The translations under genes were made by a program, and so were the position numbers. A model generated the notes under the pieces. The model did not search any database. It saw only the letters and a program-made list of their open reading frames with translations, and had not been told where the DNA came from. This document shows positions 24,002-30,276 of a DNA stretch of 30,276 nt, one piece after another. Source of the DNA: Elusimicrobiota bacterium (GTDB taxonomy: Bacteria; Elusimicrobiota; Elusimicrobia; Elusimicrobiales; UBA9959); the NCBI GenBank assembly GCA_003450815.1, contig DMES01000019.1:1-30276 (forward strand). Reading direction: 5' to 3'. Within the stretch, counting starts at the first letter, position 1. Every line of letters begins with the position of its first letter.

Positions 24002-25375
24002 ATGTACGAAAAGCGGATGCTGCTGATTTCTGCCAACACTGAGGGTTCCCCTTATCCGGTCTATCCATTGGCGCTGCCGAGGCTTGCCGCGGCTTTAAAA
24101 AGCCGGGGCTACCTGGTTTCCCAGTACGATATGCTAAGCGGTTCAATTCCGGAACTGGAACTGAAAATACAACTGGGGAATCCGGATCTTATCGGGTTGT
24201 CTCTGCGCAACATAGACAATATTGATTCCTGCGCTCAGAAATCGTATATCAGCGGGTATTCCGACCTGGTTTCGCGGATCAGAGCATGCTCAAAGGCCCC
24301 TGTTGTGCTGGGAGGAAGCGGCTTCTCTATTTTCCCGGAACAGCTGATGAGCTGTCTGGGAGCGGATTATGGAATCGCCGGGCGTGGCGAAGAAATTCTG
24401 TGCTATCTGGCCGACTGCGTTTCGGAAGGACGGGAACCTTGCGACCTGAAACACCTTTATTCAAAAAACAAACCGGATGACAAGGCCCGGCGCCCTGTAA
24501 CCTGGCCGGTTTCAGGCGTTAATCCGGCGGAGCACAAAAAAGAAATGCTGCAGTATTACTGGCGGCGCTCGGGCATGATAGGAGTTCAGACGAAAACGGG
24601 CTGTCCATTAAATTGTGTGTACTGCACCTACCCATTGATAGAGGGGGGGGAAACGTGTTTCTTTAAAACCGCCTCCGTGGTGAATGAGATAGAGCGTCTG
24701 TGGAAAGATTTCGGGGTGGAATATGTTTTTTTTGTGGACTCTGTTTTCAACATGAAACGGGAACGCGAGCTTGAACTGGCTGAAGCTTTGATAAAACGGA
24801 AGGTGAAAGTAAGCTGGGGGGCATTTTTTTCGCCTTTAGGAATAGACGGGCAATACCTGAAAACGCTGAAGCGCTCCGGACTGACGCATATTGAGCTGGG
24901 CTCGGATTCGTTTTCCGACAAGGTGCTGGCGGATTACAGGAAAAATTTCCGCTACAGTGATATTTTAAAAACCAGCCAGGAAGCATTCAAAGCCGGCATT
25001 CCCACCGCGCACTACCTGATATTCGGGGGGCCCGGTGAAAGCGTTGAAACCATAAAAGACACCTTTGACAAGTCCCGTAAACACCGGCTGACGACGTTTT
25101 TTGCCGCGCTGGGCATGCGTGTTTATCCCGGGACCGAAATGGCCCGCATAGCGCGTTCTGAAGGCCTTGCGCAGCGGGCGGAATGCGGGCTTGATCCTGT
25201 ATTCTATTATGCACGGGGACTCGACGCCGGATTTCTTGAACAGGTTGTTAAGAATGAAGTTGGAACCGCGGCCAACTGGGTTCTGCCTGGGAACGATATA
25301 AAAAATAACAAGGCGATGCAGCGCCTGCGCGGCCTGGGGAAAAGCGGTCCCCTATGGGAATATCTCTGCCGATGA
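24002..25375 (+). CDS. B12-binding-type radical SAM protein
   Basis: This 457-aa protein has an N-terminal cobalamin-binding-like Rossmann domain (about 1-140), which lacks the DxHxxG lower-axial histidine motif. A radical SAM core follows, with CPLNCVYC (C201, C205, C208). Later segments (FFVDSVFN, HIELGSDS, YLIFGGPGE) fit the TIM-barrel strands. The architecture is that of cobalamin-dependent radical SAM methylases and related lipid-tailoring enzymes. I recall related proteins annotated as lipid biosynthesis B12-binding/radical SAM. It lies between an acyltransferase and a dehydratase, with two- and fifteen-base gaps, so it is an integral operon member. It may methylate or rearrange the ring or chain. 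The reaction is unknown. Confidence 0.88.
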   Translation: MYEKRMLLISANTEGSPYPVYPLALPRLAAALKSRGYLVSQYDMLSGSIPELELKIQLGNPDLIGLSLRNIDNIDSCAQKSYISGYSDLVSRIRACSKAPVVLGGSGFSIFPEQLMSCLGADYGIAGRGEEILCYLADCVSEGREPCDLKHLYSKNKPDDKARRPVTWPVSGVNPAEHKKEMLQYYWRRSGMIGVQTKTGCPLNCVYCTYPLIEGGETCFFKTASVVNEIERLWKDFGVEYVFFVDSVFNMKRERELELAEALIKRKVKVSWGAFFSPLGIDGQYLKTLKRSGLTHIELGSDSFSDKVLADYRKNFRYSDILKTSQEAFKAGIPTAHYLIFGGPGESVETIKDTFDKSRKHRLTTFFAALGMRVYPGTEMARIARSEGLAQRAECGLDPVFYYARGLDAGFLEQVVKNEVGTAANWVLPGNDIKNNKAMQRLRGLGKSGPLWEYLCR

Positions 25376-25390
25376 ACTATAATAATTCCT

Positions 25391-25825
25391 ATGGCGCTTA
25401 AACCGGAAGATATCCCAGTTCAGGAGCTCCTGCCTCATCGCTGGCCGGCGATCATGATAGACGCTCTTTTGGAGGCCTGCCCTGAACGCGGGGTTGCCGC
25501 AAAGACATTCCGGCGACAGGATTACGGGCTTGACGGGGATGCCGTCTGCGAATCGGCGCTTGTGGAATGCGTGGCACAGACTACCGCCGCTTTCTTCGGC
25601 TATAACTGCCGCTCAAAACCCGGGGGATCAGGGCTGGGCTTTCTTGCGGGCTTGTCGTCTTTTTCTTTCAGCCGCCGGGCCAGAGTGAATGAACCGCTAG
25701 TGATCGAAGCGCAAGTCATCAGAGCTTTAGGGCCCATGTTTATAGTAAAGGGAAGAGTCCTGGCCGGACAGGAGTCTGTCGCCGAGGGGGAAATTAAGAT
25801 TTACCTGCAAAATGAAAAAGTATAG
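25391..25825 (+). CDS. 3-hydroxyacyl-ACP dehydratase 1 (hotdog, FabZ/ApeI-like)
   Basis: This 144-aa hotdog protein begins QELLPHRWPAIMID, matching the LPHR...D start of FabZ-type dehydratases. Catalytic candidates are H16 and E59 (VECVAQ). It would remove water from the beta-hydroxyacyl-ACP to leave a trans double bond. A second dehydratase ends the operon, and the two might form a heterodimer, as reported for aryl polyene ApeI/ApeP pairs (family knowledge). No strong ribosome site is seen. The gene is 15 nt after the radical SAM gene. Confidence 0.87.
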   Translation: MALKPEDIPVQELLPHRWPAIMIDALLEACPERGVAAKTFRRQDYGLDGDAVCESALVECVAQTTAAFFGYNCRSKPGGSGLGFLAGLSSFSFSRRARVNEPLVIEAQVIRALGPMFIVKGRVLAGQESVAEGEIKIYLQNEKV

Positions 25826-25849
25826 TCATCGCGCATAATGGAGTATTTT

Positions 25850-26107
25850 ATGGAAGACCTGATAAAAGAACTTAAACAGCGAATTGTCGAAAACCTGAAG
25901 CTGGAGATCAGCCCGGATGAAATTGATTCCGACGCGCCCCTGTTCGGAGATGGGCTTGGGCTGGATTCCATAGACGTGCTGGAGCTGGTGGTCATTGTAG
26001 ACAGGTTTTACGGAATTAAAATCGTGAACATGGACGAAGGCCGGGTAGCTTTGGCCTCAGTGCGCAGCATCGCCGAATATATCACGAAAAAAAAATCCGC
26101 CAAATGA
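25850..26107 (+). CDS. Acyl carrier protein 2
   Basis: This 85-aa carrier has the pantetheine serine S40 in GLDSIDVLE. The ATG at 25850 was preferred over the in-frame ATG at 25838 because GGAG (25840-25843) sits six bases ahead. It shares an ATGA overlap (26104-26107) with the third ketosynthase gene, mirroring the KS-ACP coupling at 22839. It is more divergent from ordinary fatty acid ACP than carrier 1, which could mark it as the specialised carrier of the aryl starter or the growing polyene. Confidence 0.93.
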   Translation: MEDLIKELKQRIVENLKLEISPDEIDSDAPLFGDGLGLDSIDVLELVVIVDRFYGIKIVNMDEGRVALASVRSIAEYITKKKSAK

Positions 26108-27306
26108 AGAGGGAAGTTGTCGTTACGGGCGTCGGGATCATTTCCGCGGCCGGATCTTCTGCCGCGGAAACCTGGCAGGCCCTTAAAGCGGGGAAAAGCG
26201 GGTTGTCCCCTTTCTCGCTTCTTCCCTCAGCCAGGTATGCGGGTATTCCTGTGGGACAGCTTCCGGCGGAGCTGTCTTCATTAAGCGGCCTTGAACGCGC
26301 CTCCCGCCCCGACCATCTGGCGGTGATAGCGGCCAGGCAGGCGTTCAAACAAAGCTTTCCCGGCGCCGGCCTCCCGCAGCCGGAAAAAACCGGCGTGATC
26401 CTGGGCGCCTGCGTAGGCGGGATGGCTGAAAGCGAACTTTTTCTCCAACGCCTGCTGCTTGAGGGCGTTCAGGATACCGGGCTGTTGCGCTTTCACGAGT
26501 GCGCTTCTTCCGCCGAAGCGGTCGCCGGAAACCTCGGCCTTTTCGGCCCCTGTGAAACGATCTCCACCGCCTGTTCCTCCGGCTCAAACGCAATTTGCCT
26601 CGCTGCCGACATGATCCTTTCGGATGAAGCCGATATAATGTTTGCCGGCGGAACTGATTCGCTGAGCCGCCTTACGGTAAACGGCTTCGGCTCGCTCCTG
26701 CTGATAGATCCGGAAGGCTGCCGCCCTTTTGATGAGGAAAGAAAAGGGATGTCTTTGGGCGAGGGCGCCGCTGTGCTGGTAATGGAAAGCGGCGAATCAG
26801 CCGGACGGAGGAATGCCCGCGTTCTCGCCCGACTTTCCGGCTGGGCCAACACCTGCGACGCTTACCACGCCACAGCCCCAGCTCCGGAGGGGGACGGAAT
26901 TCAGCGGGCTATCCGCGGCGCGCTGCGCAATGCCGGGCTTTCCCCGGAAGATATCCACTATATCAATGCTCACGGGACCGCCACAGTGGAAAATGACCGC
27001 GCCGAGGCGGCGGCTATAAGGTCGGTTTTCGGCGAGCATACTCCCCCTGTTTCCTCCACAAAAAGAGTTTTTGGCCACACCTTCGCCGCGGCCGGAGCTA
27101 TAGAAGCGATAGTTTGCATTCTGGCCATGGAAAACCAGGCTATTCCGCCAAATGCCGGCCTGCATCGGCCTGACCCGGCTTGTCCTGTCAGGATACAGCG
27201 CAGCCTGGAGAGTGCCGACATTTACCGCGCTATGAGCCTTTCGCTGGGGTTTGGCGGGAACAACAACTGTCTGATTTTAGAATCGCCGGGGAAAAATAGT
27301 GAATAA
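26104..27306 (+). CDS. Beta-ketoacyl-ACP synthase (KS), partner of the degenerate KS
   Basis: This 400-aa condensing enzyme has an intact triad: C157 (STACSSG), H290 (NAHGTAT) and H325 (KRVFGH). It overlaps the following degenerate ketosynthase gene by 8 nt. This arrangement is like KS-alpha and chain-length-factor (KS-beta) pairs of type II polyketide systems, in which the active and inactive subunits form a heterodimer that controls chain length. It is therefore the most likely main elongating enzyme of the polyene. The pairing is inferred from order and overlap. Confidence 0.92.
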   Translation: MKREVVVTGVGIISAAGSSAAETWQALKAGKSGLSPFSLLPSARYAGIPVGQLPAELSSLSGLERASRPDHLAVIAARQAFKQSFPGAGLPQPEKTGVILGACVGGMAESELFLQRLLLEGVQDTGLLRFHECASSAEAVAGNLGLFGPCETISTACSSGSNAICLAADMILSDEADIMFAGGTDSLSRLTVNGFGSLLLIDPEGCRPFDEERKGMSLGEGAAVLVMESGESAGRRNARVLARLSGWANTCDAYHATAPAPEGDGIQRAIRGALRNAGLSPEDIHYINAHGTATVENDRAEAAAIRSVFGEHTPPVSSTKRVFGHTFAAAGAIEAIVCILAMENQAIPPNAGLHRPDPACPVRIQRSLESADIYRAMSLSLGFGGNNNCLILESPGKNSE

Positions 27307-28462
27307 TATAGAAATAACAAATATCGGCCTGGTAAGCCCGGCGGGCAATACCCCGGAAGATGTTCTGTCCGCGGCGGCAGTTCCTCCAGCGCCGGCGAAG
27401 CTAAGCTTTCCCGGCAGGAAGGAATTAAGCGGCGCCGCCGGCTTCCGCTGTGATTTATCTGAAGCGCGCGGTATTCTGGGCCTGATGAAAATGCGCCGTC
27501 TGGGCCGGCTTCAGGTAATGAGCCTGCTTGCCGCCAGGAAGACTTTGCTATCCGCTGAGAGTAAGGAAGGCTGTGCGGATACTGGCGTTTATGTGGGGAC
27601 CGGACTTGGTTCGCTGGGGGAAACCGCGGCTTTTCTTGAGAACATGGTAGAGCAGGGGGAAAATTTTCCGAAGCCGGCAAGTTTTATAAATTCCGTCCAT
27701 AACGCGGTGGCTTCCAGCCTGGCGCTGGAATTCTCCCTTAAAGGTGAGAATATTACAGTGGCGCACAGGGAAATCTCTTTTGATGCCGCGCTCTGGCATG
27801 CGTTGTCGGGGCTAAGGCAGGGCAGGGTAAAGCGCGCGGTTGTCTGCGGCGCCGATGAATTAAATTATTACCATGTACTAGCCGGGTCAGGCAAAGGCCT
27901 CTGGAAAAAAGAAGGAGAGCCTTTCAAGCCGCTGGCGCCGGAAAATTCGCGCGGAACAGTTCCCGGGGAGGGCGCGGCTGTCTGTGTGCTGTCTGCCGGC
28001 GGACATACAGGCGGCAATGAATCCCCCGTGAAAGTGCTTGGCGTCAAATTCGGAAGATACCGGCGGGATAGCAGTACCTATATTGATCCGCGTGAGGCCG
28101 GTGATTTTCTTGCGCTGCTTATGGACAGCTCCGGGATCAAGGCGGCGGAAGTGGATCTTCTGCTCTCAGGCGCGGACGGAGATAGCGGGCTTGACAGCGC
28201 TTATCTCGGGGCCGGGGATGAACTGGCGCGCCGGGCCGGCAGAGTTATACCGCAGGGAACCTACAAACAGCTTTGCGGCGATTATCGGGCCGCCTCCGGT
28301 TTTGGCTTTGTTCTGGCCGCGCTGATCCTGCGTGACGGCCGGATTCCCGCGGGGCTTTTCATGGGAAGGGGAAATGTCGTGGACAGCCCTGTAAAAACGA
28401 TCTTACTGTACACCATTTCCCGCTCGGGAGTGCATAGCGGGTGCGTAATAAAAAAAGGATAA
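27299..28462 (+). CDS. Catalytically degenerate ketosynthase, chain-length-factor-like
   Basis: This 387-aa thiolase-fold protein is clearly KS-related (N-terminal EITNIGLVSPAGNTPEDV, central PGEGAAV) but all three catalytic positions are replaced. The Cys position reads TVAHREIS (H156). The NAHGT segment reads LLLSGADGD. The last histidine segment reads KQLCGDYRAASG, with Asp in place of His. The reading frame is intact with no stops, so it is not decaying and is better read as a chain-length factor. It uses a GTG start (27299) that overlaps the active ketosynthase gene by 8 nt. A heterodimer with that enzyme would fit type II systems and the ApeC-like subunit of aryl polyene clusters. Confidence 0.87.
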   Translation: MNNIEITNIGLVSPAGNTPEDVLSAAAVPPAPAKLSFPGRKELSGAAGFRCDLSEARGILGLMKMRRLGRLQVMSLLAARKTLLSAESKEGCADTGVYVGTGLGSLGETAAFLENMVEQGENFPKPASFINSVHNAVASSLALEFSLKGENITVAHREISFDAALWHALSGLRQGRVKRAVVCGADELNYYHVLAGSGKGLWKKEGEPFKPLAPENSRGTVPGEGAAVCVLSAGGHTGGNESPVKVLGVKFGRYRRDSSTYIDPREAGDFLALLMDSSGIKAAEVDLLLSGADGDSGLDSAYLGAGDELARRAGRVIPQGTYKQLCGDYRAASGFGFVLAALILRDGRIPAGLFMGRGNVVDSPVKTILLYTISRSGVHSGCVIKKG

Positions 28463-28464
28463 AG

Positions 28465-29157
28465 ATGAAACCGAAAATGTTCGGGCAACAGAAGTTATTC
28501 CTTTTAGGCGCTTTGGCTTTTCTACCTCTATTCGCGGGGTTAATACCGGCATATGCGTCGCAATCCCTCAGCGAAAAAAAACTTGTGCCCGCGCAGCGGG
28601 AGGATTTCCTGCGCCGTCTGGAAGTAAATCTTAAAGCTTCGCGGACCCTCCAGGCGGAATTTGTGCAGGAAAAACATCTTTCAATATTCCAGGATGTGCT
28701 TGTGTCCAGCGGATCGTTCGCTTTCGCCGCCCCTTCCCGTCTGCGGTGGGAAATAACAGAACCCTTTCACTCGCTCCTGGTAATGAACGGGCGTGAACTT
28801 GCGAAATACGATTTTTTCAAGGGAAAACCCCGCCGCCTTAAATTGCCGGCCGCGGACATCCTTTATGAGGTGCTAAACCAGATCGCCGGCCTGCATCAGG
28901 GGAAATTCGGCGAGCAGGCGGAAAACTATGAACTGGAAATTTATGTGGGCGAGGCGGCGCGCCTGGTCCTTACCCCCAAAAGCAAAAAGCTGAGGCAATT
29001 TATCCCGGGAATAGAAATGAAATTCTCAGACGCCCTGAACAGCGTTAAATCTGTTATGATCCGTGAAGGTGACAGCGATTTCACAGTGATTGTTTTTGAG
29101 AATGTCCGCCTTAACCCTGAACTTCCCGACAGTCTCTTTGCCGCGGAGCTTAAATGA
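28465..29157 (+). CDS. LolA-like outer-membrane lipoprotein/lipid carrier
   Basis: This 230-aa periplasmic protein has a signal peptide (hydrophobic ~11-29, cleavage near AYA-S at 31-32). The LolA-type segment LQAEFVQEKHLSIFQDVLVSSGSFAFAAPSRLRWEITEP follows in shortened form from about residue 55. In aryl polyene operons such a protein is thought to carry the hydrophobic product across the periplasm (family knowledge). ATG 28465 was chosen over the upstream in-frame GTG because AAAAGGA lies just before it and the encoded peptide is then a clean signal sequence. It shares an ATGA overlap (29154-29157) with the lipoprotein gene. Confidence 0.88.
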   Translation: MKPKMFGQQKLFLLGALAFLPLFAGLIPAYASQSLSEKKLVPAQREDFLRRLEVNLKASRTLQAEFVQEKHLSIFQDVLVSSGSFAFAAPSRLRWEITEPFHSLLVMNGRELAKYDFFKGKPRRLKLPAADILYEVLNQIAGLHQGKFGEQAENYELEIYVGEAARLVLTPKSKKLRQFIPGIEMKFSDALNSVKSVMIREGDSDFTVIVFENVRLNPELPDSLFAAELK

Positions 29158-29852
29158 AGCGAAACAGACTCCGGGCCTTGCTGGTATTGCCCTGCATTCT
29201 CGGCGCCTGCGGCGCTCCCCGTATTGCGGGAGTTCCGGTTGAGGATCCTGTTCTTGTAGCCGGGCTTAGAAAGCGGGTAGAAGCGCCCTATCCGGCGAGC
29301 TTTCGGGCACAGCACAGGGTTACGCTCACTTTTCGCGGGAAACAATTTGATTTTACGGGTTATCTGCTGGTAAGGCGTCCGGGAACATGGCGGGCGATGG
29401 CTTTCGGTGAATTCGGCGGCAGCTTATTTGATATCGCGGCTTTTCCCGGAAGGGGTTTGCGGATAATAAAGAACCCGGGGGCGATCCGGGAACGCTGGCT
29501 GACCGGGCCGGCGGCGGACATTATTAAAATTCTCTACCTGCCTCCCGAAGGGGAGCCGGTTTCAGTTTCCAAAACACCTTCTTCAATAGTTTTGGCGTAC
29601 TTTCGGGGAACCGGGGCATTGGAATTCGGTTTTCCGGGCGGTGAAAGCGGTTTGGCTGAAAGCCGGTTTAGCGTAAGCAGAGGTGGCGCGGTTTACGACA
29701 TAGTGTATTCGGATTACGCGGAGTTTGCAGGATTAGAGCAAAAAGTGCCGCGGCATATCGTTGTTGAGAACAAGAGGATGCAATTAAGGCTTGACATGGA
29801 TCTGATAAAGTTTGAGCCGATGGAAATACCTGAAAACTATTTTGCCATATGA
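29154..29852 (+). CDS. Putative outer-membrane lipoprotein, LolB-like
   Basis: This 232-aa protein has a lipoprotein signal ending in the lipobox LGAC (residues 16-19, lipidated C19) and no retained Asp at +2 (Gly follows), consistent with sorting to the outer membrane. The rest is beta-strand-rich, with no catalytic motif. It resembles the LolB/DUF3261-type lipoproteins that accompany LolA-like carriers in aryl polyene clusters. That match is by pattern and position, not a decisive motif. It probably accepts the pigment from the LolA-like carrier at the outer membrane. It overlaps its neighbours by 4 nt on both sides. Confidence 0.78.
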   Translation: MKRNRLRALLVLPCILGACGAPRIAGVPVEDPVLVAGLRKRVEAPYPASFRAQHRVTLTFRGKQFDFTGYLLVRRPGTWRAMAFGEFGGSLFDIAAFPGRGLRIIKNPGAIRERWLTGPAADIIKILYLPPEGEPVSVSKTPSSIVLAYFRGTGALEFGFPGGESGLAESRFSVSRGGAVYDIVYSDYAEFAGLEQKVPRHIVVENKRMQLRLDMDLIKFEPMEIPENYFAI

Positions 29853-30235
29853 ATACCCTGAAACATGACGCAGCAGCGGGGCTTAAAGATTTCGCAAGCC
29901 CCCGGAAGGGCGAGATAGAGGCGGTCTTTCTTTTTCCGTCGGAATTGGCTGTCTTTTCCGGGCATTTTCCCGGCAGACCCATTGTGCCCGGCATATTGGA
30001 ACTGGAAATGGTCCGCGCCGTAATGGAGCGGTTTACAGGGGCCGCCCTGCGCTTAGTGTCCGTGGAAAAAGCTAAGTTCCTCCGGGAGGTTAAACCGGGC
30101 GACAGGATACTGCTCAGCCTGAGTTTTACCTCTTCCGGGGGGCGTTTTTCTGTTAAGGGGAAATCGTCGGTGGGAGAAGAAAAAGCCGCTCAAATAGAGC
30201 TGACGCTGGAGAGCGAAAAGGTAAACATCCCATAA
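29849..30235 (+). CDS. 3-hydroxyacyl-ACP dehydratase 2 (FabZ/ApeP-like hotdog)
   Basis: This 128-aa hotdog protein has the FabZ signature FSGHFPGRPIVPGILELE, with catalytic H39 and E53. It is a second beta-hydroxyacyl-ACP dehydratase. It may act with dehydratase 1 as a heterodimer to form each polyene double bond. It shares ATGA (29849-29852) with the lipoprotein gene and is the last complete gene in view. No terminator follows before the window end, so the operon may continue. Confidence 0.88.
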   Translation: MNTLKHDAAAGLKDFASPRKGEIEAVFLFPSELAVFSGHFPGRPIVPGILELEMVRAVMERFTGAALRLVSVEKAKFLREVKPGDRILLSLSFTSSGGRFSVKGKSSVGEEKAAQIELTLESEKVNIP

Positions 30236-30242
30236 CTAAATA

Positions 30243-30260
30243 GGGGGCACTGAAAAAGTC
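30243..30260. mobile_element. Possible insertion sequence end (tentative)
   Basis: GGGGGCACTGAAAAAGTC lies eight bases after the last stop codon. It resembles from memory the terminal repeats of some DDE-transposase insertion sequences, which often start GGG-CACTGAAAAAGT. The window ends 16 bases later, so no opposite repeat, transposase or target duplication can be seen. It could be simple intergenic DNA. Confidence 0.25.
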
Positions 30261-30276
30261 ATTTTTATTTAAAGTC

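Noticed and set aside
27299..28462. Ketosynthase pseudogene
   Set aside because: The frame is full length with no stops or shifts, and catalytic residues are replaced in the pattern of chain-length factors.
1..30276. CRISPR arrays, tRNA or rRNA genes
   Set aside because: No regularly spaced repeats, cloverleaf-like genes or rRNA segments were seen on either strand.

Overview
The window looks like a diderm (Gram-negative type) bacterial chromosome. The evidence is a LolA-like carrier, an outer-membrane-type lipoprotein, an LpxL-family acyltransferase, an RND/MMPL exporter and a sigma54 activator. I see no rRNA, tRNA or other phylogenetic marker, so the phylum stays open. Elusimicrobiota or a Bacteroidota-like donor are my guesses from gene content only. 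The first ~4.6 kb is visibly AT-richer than the rest.

Region 1 (1-8863) reads as a peptide-centred signalling locus. On the plus strand, closely packed or overlapping, are: the end of an upstream frame; a 69-aa peptide with a Sec-type signal; a radical SAM enzyme with extra C-terminal cysteines; a cytoplasmic M3 metallopeptidase; an exported oligopeptide-binding (family 5) protein with no ABC permease beside it; and a hybrid histidine kinase with two receiver domains. Converging on it from the minus strand are a sigma54-dependent response regulator and a 63-aa helical protein with a possible H-box. Divergent from the regulator lies a near-consensus sigma54 promoter (8408-8423). It precedes two coupled small genes: a 58-aa signal-peptide-bearing peptide, and a 64-aa protein with two membrane segments. 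I infer that a modified exported peptide is bound by the binding protein, sensed by the kinase, and relayed to the activator, which switches on the small operon. No step is proven.

Region 2 (8864-9578) has no convincing protein gene. It holds a minus-strand transcription unit with a consensus sigma70 promoter (TTGACA, 17 bp, TATACT) and a strong intrinsic terminator about 300 nt later. That makes it a candidate structured RNA I cannot assign to a family. It also holds several inverted repeats.

Region 3 (9579-30235) is one dense, 19-gene plus-strand operon for an aryl polyene/flexirubin-type pigment. An aromatic amino acid ammonia-lyase and an AMP ligase would supply the aryl starter. Two acyl carrier proteins, three catalytically complete ketosynthases, one ketosynthase lacking all three catalytic residues, a ketoreductase and two hotdog dehydratases would build the polyene. 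A thioesterase, two acyltransferase domains, a methyltransferase domain, a flavin oxidoreductase, a glycosyltransferase-DUF2062 protein and a B12-type radical SAM enzyme would tailor, release or attach it. The MMPL exporter, LolA-like carrier and lipoprotein would move it to the outer membrane. The unusual parts are the three-domain MMPL-acyltransferase-methyltransferase fusion and the radical SAM enzyme. The last 41 bases may contain the edge of an insertion sequence.
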